Shown piece after piece: positions 50,353-58,853 of a stretch of DNA of 64,000 nt. Below the pieces are notes generated by a model that did no database searches, was not told the origin of the DNA, and saw nothing but the letters and a program-made list of their open reading frames with translations. The stretch lies in contig NZ_BMVU01000002.1 in assembly GCF_014650875.1 (NCBI RefSeq), forward strand, positions 62,001 through 126,000, written 5' to 3'. Each line of letters begins with the position of its first letter. The stretch's first letter is position 1. The position numbers and the translations under genes are program-made. The DNA is from Streptomyces minutiscleroticus. Lineage in GTDB: Bacteria > Actinomycetota > Actinomycetes > Streptomycetales > Streptomycetaceae.

Positions 50353-51156
50353 TCAGACCCGCAGCCAGGTGCGGCGGTCGCGGGCCATCGCATGCAGGGC
50401 CTCGACGTCCGCCGGCTTGAGGACGGCGCCCACGCGGGTCAGGCCGGTGAGGTCCGTGTCCGGCAGGACGCGGACCTCGCGCAGGGGGGCGGTCACCGAC
50501 AGGGCGGCGGGCCCGTACGGCGCCAGCACCGGGCGGACCTCGGCGGTCAGCGCGTACGCGGCCCGGGCGGCGTCGGCGCGGACCCGCCGCAGCAGCGGAA
50601 GGGGGGCTCCGCGGCCGACGGCGACCACGGGGTCGGTGACGCGGACGCGCTGCCTGCGGGCGTACAGCGCGTGCACCGCGAACAGCCCCGCCGGGCCGAT
50701 CGCCAGGTGGTGGATGCGGTCGCCGCCGGGCAGCGGCACGGAGTGCACCGTGTGCCAGCCCGCGTCCTCCAGGCGGTCCAGCGCCTCGCCCACCGCCTGC
50801 TCCGCCTGGAGGGCGCGGCGGCGGGCGTCGGGGCGCAGCCGGTGCGCGGGGCCCGGGTCGCGGTCGAGCGCGACGTGCAGGGCCTCGCCGGGCCGGTTGG
50901 GCGCGAGGTCGTCGTCGGGGTGGAGGGTGAGCCGGGCCAGTTCGGCGGGGCCCGGGACGGGGGGCGGTCCCACCGTGACCGGGCCGGTCAGGAAGGGGCC
51001 GAGGGCGTCGAGGACGTCCTGGCGGCGGTCCTCGCTGAGCAGGCTGACACGAGCGGTGGCGCGGTCGTACCAGGCGACGTTCGCGCCGTCCGTGCGGCAC
51101 ACGTAGAGGCGCTCGCGTCCGTGGCGCCAGGTCGGAACGACACGCAGTCCGCTCAT
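50353..51156 (-). CDS. NERD-like protein with degenerate active site
   Basis: A 267-residue paralogue of the protein at 33180. They share the N-terminal small domain (WRHGRERLYVCRTDGANVAWYDRATARVSLL) and the NERD fold region (AEQAVGEALDRLEDAGWHTVHSVPLPGGDRIHHLAIGPAGLF). The catalytic positions differ: the Asp of IDHL is His (RIHHL), and the Lys of NTKYH is Leu (HALYARR). It is therefore probably not a nuclease but may keep a binding role. Its ATG is adjacent to the divergent phosphatase promoter. Confidence 0.78.
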   Translation of the reverse strand: MSGLRVVPTWRHGRERLYVCRTDGANVAWYDRATARVSLLSEDRRQDVLDALGPFLTGPVTVGPPPVPGPAELARLTLHPDDDLAPNRPGEALHVALDRDPGPAHRLRPDARRRALQAEQAVGEALDRLEDAGWHTVHSVPLPGGDRIHHLAIGPAGLFAVHALYARRQRVRVTDPVVAVGRGAPLPLLRRVRADAARAAYALTAEVRPVLAPYGPAALSVTAPLREVRVLPDTDLTGLTRVGAVLKPADVEALHAMARDRRTWLRV

Positions 51157-51244
51157 GCACCATCACCTCACGACCATGGGAACAGGAGGGGTGCTCCAGG
51201 GGCAAGAAGACGGTTACCTTTGGGACGAGTTGGGGGAGGCACCG

Positions 51245-51751
51245 TTGCGGACCCGCAGGAAGCAACCCGACGTACCGGCTCCGGACCATCCGTGGAACGA
51301 GATCGTGCCGGGCCTATGGATGGGCGGGCACGAGTACGCGGCGCCGGCCGGCGGCCTGGAGTTCGCCGTCGTCCGCGACGAGTTCGACCTCGTGCTGACC
51401 CTGCTGCGGCTGCCCGGGCACGGGCCCGACGACGGGGTGGAGCACCATGTGTGGCCGATCCCGGACGGGCCGCTGGACGGGACGCAGCTGGCGGGCGTGA
51501 TGCGGCTGGCGCGGACCGCGCGGGAGGCGCGCGAGGCGGGGCGCCGGGTCCTGGTCCGCTGCTACCACGGCTACAACCGCTCCGGCCTGGTCGTCGCCCA
51601 CGCGCTGATCGACGAGGGCCGCGCGCCCGACGACGCGATCCGCCTGATCCGGGCCCGCCGTTCCCCGTGGGCGCTGCACAACACCCTGTTCGTGGCGTAC
51701 CTGCGCACCGGGCTGCCGACGGCCCGGCTGCTGGAGGAGCTGTCCGAGTAG
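51245..51751 (+). CDS. Dual-specificity protein phosphatase family
   Basis: A 168-residue phosphatase. The signature RCYHGYNRSG is a CX5R loop with nucleophile Cys106 and Arg112; the upstream Asp is in WPIPDGPLDG. It is a small cytoplasmic protein without a membrane segment. I chose the TTG at 51245 because GGGGGAGG lies 5 nt upstream; ATG codons at 51155 and 51176 would overlap the divergent gene's start and have no ribosome site. The substrate is not evident. Confidence 0.82.
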   Translation: MRTRRKQPDVPAPDHPWNEIVPGLWMGGHEYAAPAGGLEFAVVRDEFDLVLTLLRLPGHGPDDGVEHHVWPIPDGPLDGTQLAGVMRLARTAREAREAGRRVLVRCYHGYNRSGLVVAHALIDEGRAPDDAIRLIRARRSPWALHNTLFVAYLRTGLPTARLLEELSE

Positions 51752-51967
51752 CCCGGGGCGGGCCCGTCCGCGCCCCTTCCGCGGCCCTTCCATGACCCGT
51801 CCGTACCCCGTCCGCGGCCCGTCCGCGAGCTGCCCGCGACCCGTCCGGCGGGGGCCGCGGGGGCACTGGGGGCCGCCCTCCCGATGGCGCAGTGTGACGG
51901 GCGGCGGGCCCGAGTCGTTCCTAATGTGGCGGTTGGTCGAGCTCTGCCCCAGCACGGAGGAAAGTCC

Positions 51968-52129
51968 ATGTCCCAGCGTTCCGCTCTCGCACGCGTCGGC
52001 ATAGCAGCCGCCTGCGGCGACCTCGTCCTCGCCCCCGGGAGCGCCGGCCCCGTCTCCGCCACCGCCGCCGACGGCCGGGACCGCGACGGCCGCGCCGATC
52101 CCGCCGGCGGGGCGCCGCGGTGGTGCTGA
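51968..52129 (+). CDS. Small secreted-type protein, possibly truncated
   Basis: A 53-residue frame preceded by a strong GGAGGAAAG ribosome site. It begins like a signal peptide (SQRSALARVGIAAACGDLVLAPGSAGPVSATAA) and ends after a short charged tail. No mature domain is present, so it is either a small secreted peptide or the 5' stub of a longer gene whose remainder was lost before the FtsW gene 16 bp downstream. Confidence 0.55.
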   Translation: MSQRSALARVGIAAACGDLVLAPGSAGPVSATAADGRDRDGRADPAGGAPRWC

Positions 52130-52145
52130 GGCCGCGCGACGGCTC

Positions 52146-53771
52146 ATGACGCACGACGCCTGCCGCGCCCCGGACACGGCACGGCCCGGTCCGGCCGCGG
52201 CCGCGGACCCGCACGCCCCCGCCGCGCCCGCCACGTCCAGCGCCCCCGCGGCGTCCGGCGTCCCCGCCGTGTCCGGCGCGCCCGCCACGTCCAGCGCCGT
52301 CGCGGCGTCCGGCGCCCCCGCGGCGTCCGGCGCGCCCGCGGCGTCCGGCGCGCCCGCGGCGTCCGGCGCGCCCGCTCCGCTCCCCCGCCGCCGCGGCGTC
52401 GAGTTCAGCCTCCTCGTGCTGGCCGTGCTGCTGTCCGTGTGCGGCTACTGCGCCGTGGGCCTGGCCCGCGGCGGCGCGGTCCCGCCCGGCGCCGCCGGCT
52501 ACGGCGGCGGGCTCGGCGCGCTCGCGCTGCTGGCCCACCTCGCGGTGCGGCTGCGGGCCCCGCACGCCGACCCGCTGCTGCTGCCGATCGCCGTGCTGCT
52601 CAACGGCCTCGGCCTGGTGCTGATCCACCGGCTCGACCTGGAGACCCCGGGCGACCGCGCCGCGCCCGCGCAGCTGGTCTGGTCGACGCTGGGCATCGGC
52701 CTGTTCGTCGCGACCGTGGTGCTGCTGCGCGACCACCGGACGCTCCGCCGCCACGCGTACGTCTGCGGCGCGGCCGCGCTGGTGCTGCTCGCGCTGCCGG
52801 TGCTCTTCCCCGCGGTGAACGGCGCCCGCATCTGGATCAGGTTCGCCGGGTTCTCCATCCAGCCCGGCGAGTTCGCCAAGGTGCTGCTCGCGCTGTTCTT
52901 CGCCGGGCACCTCGCGGCCGGCCGGCACGCCCTGGCGCGCACCGGCCGGCGCCTCGGGCCGCTCCGGCTGCCCACCGGGCGGGTCCTCGGGCCGGTCGTC
53001 GCCGTCTGGCTGCTGAGCGTCGGCGTGCTGGTCCTGGAGCGCGACCTCGGCACGTCGCTGCTGTTCTTCGGGCTGTTCGTGGTCCTGCTGTACGTGGCCA
53101 CGGGCCGCACCGGGTGGATCGCTGCGGGGCTGCTGCTCGCGGTGGCCGGCGCGGTCGCCGTGGGCCGTCTGGAGCCGCACGTGCACGGCCGCGTCGAGGA
53201 CTGGCTGCACCCCTTCGCCTCCGTCGAGGCGGGCCAGGGGGCCGGCCAGCTCGCCCAGTCGCTGTTCTCGTTCGCCGCGGGCGGGATGCTCGGCACCGGG
53301 CTCGGGCTCGGCCACTCCGTCCTCATCGGCTTCGCCGTCAAGTCGGACTTCGTCCTGGCCACGGCCGGGGAGGAGCTGGGCCTGGCGGGCCTGGCGGCGA
53401 TCCTGCTGCTGTACGGGCTGCTGGTGCACTGCGGCTACCGGACGGGGCTCGCGCTGCGCGACCCGTTCGGGCGGCTGCTGGCGGTGGGCCTGTCCTCGAT
53501 CGTCGCCCTGCAGGTGTTCGTGATCGCGGGCGGGGTGACGGGGCTGATCCCGCTGACCGGCATGGCGATGCCGTTCCTGGCGCAGGGCGGCTCCTCGGTG
53601 GTCACCAACTGGATCATCGTGGCGCTGCTGGTCCGGCTCAGCGACCGTGCGCGCCGCGAGCCCGGAAGCGGGGCCAGGACCGGGGCCGGGGCCCCGGTCC
53701 TGGCCGCGGCGGGCACCGTGCCCCTGGAGGACGGGGCGGCACGGCCGGACGGCGGGGTCCCGGCCCGGTGA
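52146..53771 (+). CDS. FtsW/RodA/SpoVE-family glycosyltransferase
   Basis: A 541-residue SEDS protein polymerising peptidoglycan glycan strands. After an unusual ~78-residue Ala/Ser/Pro leader there are about twelve membrane helices with the SEDS motifs NGARIWIRFAGFSIQPGEFAK, ERDLGTSLLFFG, and AATAGEELGLAG-type (ATAGEELGLAGL), ending in PFLAQGGSSVVTNW. It lies outside the division cluster and overlaps the next gene, a class B PBP, by 4 bp, forming a SEDS-bPBP pair. It probably works in growth or sporulation walls. Confidence 0.93.
   Translation: MTHDACRAPDTARPGPAAAADPHAPAAPATSSAPAASGVPAVSGAPATSSAVAASGAPAASGAPAASGAPAASGAPAPLPRRRGVEFSLLVLAVLLSVCGYCAVGLARGGAVPPGAAGYGGGLGALALLAHLAVRLRAPHADPLLLPIAVLLNGLGLVLIHRLDLETPGDRAAPAQLVWSTLGIGLFVATVVLLRDHRTLRRHAYVCGAAALVLLALPVLFPAVNGARIWIRFAGFSIQPGEFAKVLLALFFAGHLAAGRHALARTGRRLGPLRLPTGRVLGPVVAVWLLSVGVLVLERDLGTSLLFFGLFVVLLYVATGRTGWIAAGLLLAVAGAVAVGRLEPHVHGRVEDWLHPFASVEAGQGAGQLAQSLFSFAAGGMLGTGLGLGHSVLIGFAVKSDFVLATAGEELGLAGLAAILLLYGLLVHCGYRTGLALRDPFGRLLAVGLSSIVALQVFVIAGGVTGLIPLTGMAMPFLAQGGSSVVTNWIIVALLVRLSDRARREPGSGARTGAGAPVLAAAGTVPLEDGAARPDGGVPAR
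52305..52376 (+). repeat. 18-bp tandem repeat in the FtsW/RodA N-terminus
   Basis: Four perfectly spaced 18-bp units (GCGTCCGGCGCGCCCGCG type) encode ASGAPA repeats. Degenerate copies extend the Ala/Ser/Pro leader towards 52230. Confidence 0.85.
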
Positions 53772-55243
53772 CCCGTCACATCCGCCGCGCGGGCGTCCTG
53801 TGCGCCCTGCTCCTGGTCGCCCTGCTGGCCAACGCCGTCCGCGTGCAGGTGGTGCGGGCCGGCGCGTACGGGGAGAACCCCGCCGACCGGCGCGGCGCCA
53901 TCGCGCGCTACGGCCTGCCGCGCGGCGACATCCTCGTCGGCGGCCGGCCCGTCACCGGCTCCCGGGACACCGGCGAGCGGTACCGCTACGAGCGCACGTA
54001 CACCGACGGCCCGCTGTACGCGCCGGTCACCGGCTTCTCCTCGCAGACGTACGGCACGAGCCTGCTGGAGCGGGCGGAGGACGGCGTGCTCTCCGGCACC
54101 GACCCGGCGCTCGCCCCGCTCCCGCTGTGGAGCGACCTGACGCGGAGCCGGCCGGCCGGCGGCGACGTCGTCACCACCCTCGACCCCGCCGCGCAGCGGG
54201 CGGCGTACGAGGGGCTCGGCGCCCGCACGGGCGCGGTGGCCGCGATCGAGCCGTCGACCGGGCGGATCCTGGCGCTGGTGTCCACCCCGTCGTACGACCC
54301 GGCGCGGCTGTCGGGCACGGGCGCGGGCGTCGAGCGGGCCTGGGCACGGCTGAACGCGGACGCGGACCGGCCGATGCTGAACCGGGCGGTGCGGCAGACG
54401 TACCCGCCCGGCTCGACGTTCAAGGTGGTGACGGCCGCGGCGGCGCTGGACGCGGGCGCGGCGGCCGGCCTCGACCGGCCGACCGGGGCCCCGGACCCCT
54501 ACCTGCTGCCCGGCACCTCCACGCGGCTGACCAACGAGACCGAGGGGTGCGCGGACGCCTCGCTCCGCCACGCCTTCACCTGGTCGTGCAACACGGTCTT
54601 CGCGAAGCTGGGCGTCGACACGGGCGCGGCCGCGCTGCGGCGGACGGCGGCCGGCTTCGGCTTCGACGACGCCGGGCTCCGTGTCCCCTTCCCCGTCGCC
54701 GAGAGCACCTTCGGCGCCCCGGCGGACCGCGCGCAGCTCGCGCTGTCCGCGATCGGCCAGTTCGACACCCGGGCGACGCCGCTGCAGATGGCGATGGTCG
54801 CGGCGGCGGTGGCCGACGACGGCATGGTACGCGCGCCGTACCTGGTGGAGCGGGTGGCCACCCGGGACGGCGTCCCTTTGTCGACGACCGTGCGGCGGAC
54901 CCTGCGCCGGGCCATGTCCCCGGCCACGGCCGCGCGGCTGCGCGAGCTGATGGAGGGCGTGGTGCGGGAGGGCACCGGCGGGAACGCGGCGATCGAGGGG
55001 GCGGTCGTCGGCGGCAAGACCGGCACCGCCCAGCACGGCGTCGGCAACTCCGGCACGCCGTACGCCTGGTTCGTCTCCTGGGCGCAGGCCGAGGACGCGC
55101 CGCAGCCGGCGGTGGCCGTCGCGGTCGTCGTCGAGGACGCGGCGGCGGAGCGGGGCGACATCAGCGGCGGCGGGGACGCGGCCCCGATCGCCAGGGCGGT
55201 CATGGAGGCGGTGCTCGACTCGGAGGCGGCGGAGCGGCGCTGA
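53768..55243 (+). CDS. Class B penicillin-binding protein (transpeptidase)
   Basis: A 491-residue membrane-anchored DD-transpeptidase. One membrane helix (about 5-25) precedes the PBP dimerisation domain and a transpeptidase domain with SxxK motif STFK (Ser216, Lys219), SxN motif SCN at 273-275 and KTG at 417-419. The GTG start overlaps the FtsW/RodA stop (GTGA). It lacks PASTA domains. The pair resembles the extra RodA/PbpA-type modules of Streptomyces that act outside the dcw cluster. Confidence 0.93.
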   Translation: MTRHIRRAGVLCALLLVALLANAVRVQVVRAGAYGENPADRRGAIARYGLPRGDILVGGRPVTGSRDTGERYRYERTYTDGPLYAPVTGFSSQTYGTSLLERAEDGVLSGTDPALAPLPLWSDLTRSRPAGGDVVTTLDPAAQRAAYEGLGARTGAVAAIEPSTGRILALVSTPSYDPARLSGTGAGVERAWARLNADADRPMLNRAVRQTYPPGSTFKVVTAAAALDAGAAAGLDRPTGAPDPYLLPGTSTRLTNETEGCADASLRHAFTWSCNTVFAKLGVDTGAAALRRTAAGFGFDDAGLRVPFPVAESTFGAPADRAQLALSAIGQFDTRATPLQMAMVAAAVADDGMVRAPYLVERVATRDGVPLSTTVRRTLRRAMSPATAARLRELMEGVVREGTGGNAAIEGAVVGGKTGTAQHGVGNSGTPYAWFVSWAQAEDAPQPAVAVAVVVEDAAAERGDISGGGDAAPIARAVMEAVLDSEAAERR

Positions 55244-55571
55244 GGCCGCGACACGGCACCGCGACCGCGCGCGGTGCGACCGGTACCGGACCCGCGGTGC
55301 GGGCGGGTCCGCACTCACCGTGCGACCAGGACCGGACCCGCAGCGTGACCGGAGTCGGACCCGCAGCGCGACCGCGCCCGGACCTCCCAGTGCGGCCGGT
55401 TCCGGTCCCGCGGTGCGCCGCCGCCCCCCCGTTCCTGCGCGGCGGCGTCCGGGCGACAAGTCGCGTCCAGGGGATTGACGGCCTTGCTGACAGGCAGTCT
55501 CATAAAGGGTGACCGCCGGTAACCCGCGGGCGGCGGCCCCGGGACGCCCGTACGACGAGGTGGGGAGAGCC
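55244..55571 (+). promoter_or_regulatory. Gap with probable promoter of the AurF-like gene
   Basis: The 328-bp gap holds no gene. GC-rich short repeats (CGGACCCGCAGCG type) fill 55290-55390. A possible -35 TTGACG is at 55475-55480, with a CATAAA-like -10 at 55501-55506. The ribosome site GGGGAGAG lies just before the ATG. Confidence 0.45.
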
Positions 55572-56510
55572 ATGACGACCGTGACGGACGCCGACGCGGT
55601 GGAAGGGCTGCGCGACGCGCTCGGCCTGCTCAAGGACCGGGAGCAGGTGGCCGAGCGGCTGCTCGCCTCCTCCGCCAGACACTCCTTCGACCCGGACGAG
55701 GAGCTGGACTGGGACGCGCCCTTCGAGGAGGGCAAGTGGTTCTGGCCCCCTGAGCTGGTCTCCCTGTACGACACCCCGATGTGGCGGCGGATGGGCGAGG
55801 AGCAGCGCGTCCTGCTCTCCGCGCACGAGGCGGCCGCGCTCGCCTCGCTCGGCATCTGGTTCGAGATCATCCTGATGCAGCTGCTGGTGCGGCACATCTA
55901 CGACAAGGCGGCGACGAGCGCCCACGTGCGCTACGCCCTCACCGAGATCGAGGACGAGTGCCGCCACTCGAAGATGTTCGCCCGGCTGATCAGCCGGGGC
56001 GGCACCCCGCACTATCCGGTGACCCCGGCGCACCACCTGCTGGGCCGGGTGTTCAAGACGGTCTCCACCACGCCGGGCTCGTTCACGGCGACGCTGCTGG
56101 GCGAGGAGGTGCTGGACTGGATGCAGCGCCTGACCTTCCCGGACGAGCGGGTGCAGCCGCTGATCCGCGGGGTCACGCGCATCCACGTGGTGGAGGAGGC
56201 GCGGCACGTGCGCTACGCCCGCGAGGAGCTGCGGCGGCAGATGGTGACCGCCCCGCGCTGGTCGCAGGAGTTCACCCGGGTCACCTCCGGCGAGTTCGCC
56301 CGCGTCTTCTCCGTCGCGTTCGTCAACCCCGAGGTCTACACGAACGTCGGCCTGGACCGGCGGGCGGCGGTGGCGCAGGTGAGGGCCAGCGGGCACCGCC
56401 GGGAGATCATGCAGGCCGGGGCGAAGCGGCTGACCGACTTCCTCGACGACATCGGCGTGCTGCGCGGGGTCGGCCGCGCCCTGTGGCGCTCGTCGGGTCT
56501 GCTGGCGTAG
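55572..56510 (+). CDS. AurF-like di-iron oxygenase
   Basis: A 312-residue ferritin-like protein related to p-aminobenzoate N-oxygenase AurF. The di-iron ligands are seen as a Glu in SAHEAAALASLG, the EIEDECRHSKMF helix and VVEEARHVRYAREEL. The start is ATG with GGGGAGAG upstream. It is followed by a TetR regulator gene. The natural substrate may be an aromatic amine or a membrane lipid; related Streptomyces copies are annotated only by fold. Confidence 0.87.
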   Translation: MTTVTDADAVEGLRDALGLLKDREQVAERLLASSARHSFDPDEELDWDAPFEEGKWFWPPELVSLYDTPMWRRMGEEQRVLLSAHEAAALASLGIWFEIILMQLLVRHIYDKAATSAHVRYALTEIEDECRHSKMFARLISRGGTPHYPVTPAHHLLGRVFKTVSTTPGSFTATLLGEEVLDWMQRLTFPDERVQPLIRGVTRIHVVEEARHVRYAREELRRQMVTAPRWSQEFTRVTSGEFARVFSVAFVNPEVYTNVGLDRRAAVAQVRASGHRREIMQAGAKRLTDFLDDIGVLRGVGRALWRSSGLLA

Positions 56511-56552
56511 AACGCCTGGTCACCAGGGTTCCGGAGGTCTTCGGGACGGGGC

Positions 56553-56578
56553 GGGGCCGGGGGCGTGCTCCCGGCCCC
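56553..56578 (+). terminator. Terminator after the AurF-like gene
   Basis: A perfect 9-bp stem GGGGCCGGG/CCCGGCCCC with an 8-nt loop, 42 bp after the stop and directly before the TetR promoter. Confidence 0.75.
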
Positions 56579-56581
56579 CGT

Positions 56582-56587
56582 TACGCT
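56582..56587 (+). promoter_or_regulatory. Leaderless -10 element of the tetR gene
   Basis: TACGCT lies exactly 6 nt before the ATG; there is no ribosome site between it and the start. Confidence 0.6.
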
Positions 56588-56593
56588 GCCCGC

Positions 56594-57319
56594 ATGACCT
56601 CGGACGCCCCCACCCGCGCCTACCGGCGGCTCAGCGTCGAGGAGCGGCGCAGCCAGCTCCTCGAATCCGCGCTGACCCTCTTCGCGCACCGCGCGCCCGA
56701 GGAGGTCTCGCTCGACGACGTGGCGGAGGCCGCCGGGGTGTCCCGGCCGCTGGTGTACCGGTACTTCCCCGGCGGCAAGCAGCAGCTGTACGAGGCGGCC
56801 CTGCGCTCCGCCGCGGACGAGCTGCGGGGGTGCTTCGCCGAGCCCCCGCAAGGACCCCTCATCGAACGGCTGGGCCGCGCCCTCGACCGCTACCTGTCCT
56901 TCGTCGGCGAGCACGACGCCGGGTTCAGCGCGCTGCTGCAGGGCGGGAGCGTGGTGGAGACCTCCCGGACCACGGCCATCGTGGACGGGGTGCGGCGGGC
57001 GGCCGCCGAGCACATCATGAGGCATCTGGACGTCGAGGAGCCGGGGCCGCGGCTGCTGATGACCGTGCGCATGTGGATCACCGCGGTCGAGGCGGCCTCG
57101 CTGATCTGGCTCGACCAGGACAAGCGCCCGCCGCTGGACGAGCTGCGCGACGGGCTCGTCGACCACTTCGTGGCCGGCCTCGCGGTGACGGCCGGGCGCG
57201 ACGAGCAGACCGCCGCCGTGGTGCGCTCCGCGCTCGCCCTGGAGACGCCGGACGGGCCGGTCGCCTCGCTCGCCCGCCGTGTGCTGCCGGTGGTCGCCGA
57301 CGCCGCCCACCTGCTGTGA
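56594..57319 (+). CDS. TetR-family repressor
   Basis: A 241-residue regulator. The N-terminal helix-turn-helix (about 16-62, RRSQLLESALTLFAHRAPEEVSLDDVAEAAGVSRPLVYRYFPGG) is standard; the C-terminal part is the ligand and dimer domain, with conserved helices around RMWITAVEAASLIWLDQDKRP. It probably represses the AurF-like gene upstream and perhaps itself. It starts at ATG 56594 with a leaderless-type promoter. Confidence 0.9.
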   Translation: MTSDAPTRAYRRLSVEERRSQLLESALTLFAHRAPEEVSLDDVAEAAGVSRPLVYRYFPGGKQQLYEAALRSAADELRGCFAEPPQGPLIERLGRALDRYLSFVGEHDAGFSALLQGGSVVETSRTTAIVDGVRRAAAEHIMRHLDVEEPGPRLLMTVRMWITAVEAASLIWLDQDKRPPLDELRDGLVDHFVAGLAVTAGRDEQTAAVVRSALALETPDGPVASLARRVLPVVADAAHLL

Positions 57320-57329
57320 CACTGGGCGC

Positions 57330-57611
57330 GTGAAGAGCGAAGACACCCCCTTCGAGGGCGGCCCGCTGGACGGGCGCGTCCTGCCCGTGCTGGTCGGCCT
57401 CACCGGGCACCCGCCGAAGACCTACAGGGTCCCGGTGCCGGACGCCGCCGGCGGGCCGCCGACCGTGCTCGTCTACCGCCGGGAGCCCCGGCCGGCCACC
57501 GGCCGGCTCGGGCTGCACCGCGGGTGGAAGTACGCCTACGACCCCGAGGGCGGCCGGGGCCGGAGCGGGCCGCGGTGGCCCTGGTCGAAACCGCGTGCCG
57601 CCGACGGGTGA
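57330..57611 (+). CDS. Small conserved hypothetical
   Basis: A 93-residue basic protein starting at a GTG 10 bp after tetR. It begins EDTPFEGGPLDGRVLPVLVGLTGHPPKTYRVPVPD and ends in a charged, Arg/Trp-rich tail. Such short beta-rich proteins next to TetR/AurF genes occur in Streptomyces; the function is unknown. A GACACT sequence 6 nt upstream weakly resembles a leaderless -10. Confidence 0.7.
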   Translation: MKSEDTPFEGGPLDGRVLPVLVGLTGHPPKTYRVPVPDAAGGPPTVLVYRREPRPATGRLGLHRGWKYAYDPEGGRGRSGPRWPWSKPRAADG

Positions 57612-57713
57612 CCTCGTTGGGCCGATCCGACCACCGGGCGCGCGGGGGCCGGGCACCCGTCCCATGCTTCCCGTGCGGGGCGGAGGCGCCGCCGCCGTAC
57701 GGGAGGTGACGCG

Positions 57714-58853
57714 ATGTCAGGACGGCTGCCGCGCTGGGTGTGCGCGGCCGCGACGGCCGCGACGCTGCTGGCGCCGGCCCCGGCGACGGCCGCGCCGGAG
57801 CCCGGCGGGCGGTCCGTGGCCGAGCTGCTGACGGACCTTCAGCGGTTGTACCGGGAGACCGAGGAGGCCACCGAGGCGTACAACGCGACCGAGGAGGAGC
57901 TGCGGGAGCAGCGCGTCGCGGCGGCACGGCTGCGCGGACGGCTGGCGCAGGCCCGTGCGGCCCTGGAGGACGGCCGCGCGGAGGTGGGCCGACTCGCCCG
58001 CCGGCAGTACCAGGGCGACAGCGGCGGCATCTCCCCCTACGTACGGCTGCTGCTGGCGCGCGACCCGCAGCACGCGCTCGACCAGGGGCACGTGGTCCGC
58101 CGGCTGGCGCGGGATCGGGCGGCGGCGGTAAAGCGGCTGGCCGCCGGTGAGCGGCGGGCCGAGGACCTGGACCGGGCCGTCCACGCCGCCCTGGAGAGGC
58201 GGGCGGAGCTCACCGAGCGCCGCAGGAAGGAGCGCGACACGGTCCGCGCCCGGCTGCGGGAGGTGGAGGAGACGCTCGCCTCGCTGGACTCCGGGCGGCT
58301 CGCGGAACTGGCCGAGCTGGAGGAGGCCGGGGCGGCGAAGGCGCAGGAGCGGTTCCTGGCGTCGGGCGCGCTGGGCGAGGCGGCGCGCACGCCCACGCGG
58401 GCCGGCGCCGAGGCCCTGGAGTACGCCGTCGGACAGATCGGCAAGCCCTACGAATGGGGCGCCGAGGGGCCCGGGGCGTACGACTGCTCGGGGCTGACCT
58501 CGCGGGCGTGGGAGCGCGCGGGCGTGCCGATCCCGCGCACCAGCCAGGAGCAGTGGGACACCCTGGAGCGCGTGCACCTGGACGAGCTGCGCCCCGGCGA
58601 CCTCGTCGTGTACTTCCCCGGAGCCACGCACGTCGCGCTGTACCTGGGCGACGGCAGGGTGGTGCAGGCGCCGCGCCCCGGGGCCCGGGTCAAGGTCTCC
58701 CCGATCGCGGCCAACCCGGTCCTCGGCGCGGTGCGCCCGGACCCGGGCGGGGAGCCCCTGCGGCGCTACACGCCGCCGGAGCTCCCCGAGGGTGCCACGG
58801 AGGGGTCCGACCGGGGCTACGCGCCCGCGGCCCCCGAGACCTCCATCAGGTAG
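57714..58853 (+). CDS. NlpC/P60-family secreted wall hydrolase
   Basis: A 379-residue extracellular endopeptidase cutting the peptide side chains of peptidoglycan. After a signal peptide (about 1-27) there is a long coiled coil (about 35-220, RLYRETEEATEAYNATEEELREQRV and onwards), then an NlpC/P60 domain with catalytic Cys258 in YDCSGLTSRAWERAG and His306 in ATHVALYLGDG. It starts at ATG with GGGAGGTG upstream. Its last 37 bp overlap the convergent flavoprotein gene. The coiled coil usually regulates access to the active site. Confidence 0.93.
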   Translation: MSGRLPRWVCAAATAATLLAPAPATAAPEPGGRSVAELLTDLQRLYRETEEATEAYNATEEELREQRVAAARLRGRLAQARAALEDGRAEVGRLARRQYQGDSGGISPYVRLLLARDPQHALDQGHVVRRLARDRAAAVKRLAAGERRAEDLDRAVHAALERRAELTERRRKERDTVRARLREVEETLASLDSGRLAELAELEEAGAAKAQERFLASGALGEAARTPTRAGAEALEYAVGQIGKPYEWGAEGPGAYDCSGLTSRAWERAGVPIPRTSQEQWDTLERVHLDELRPGDLVVYFPGATHVALYLGDGRVVQAPRPGARVKVSPIAANPVLGAVRPDPGGEPLRRYTPPELPEGATEGSDRGYAPAAPETSIR

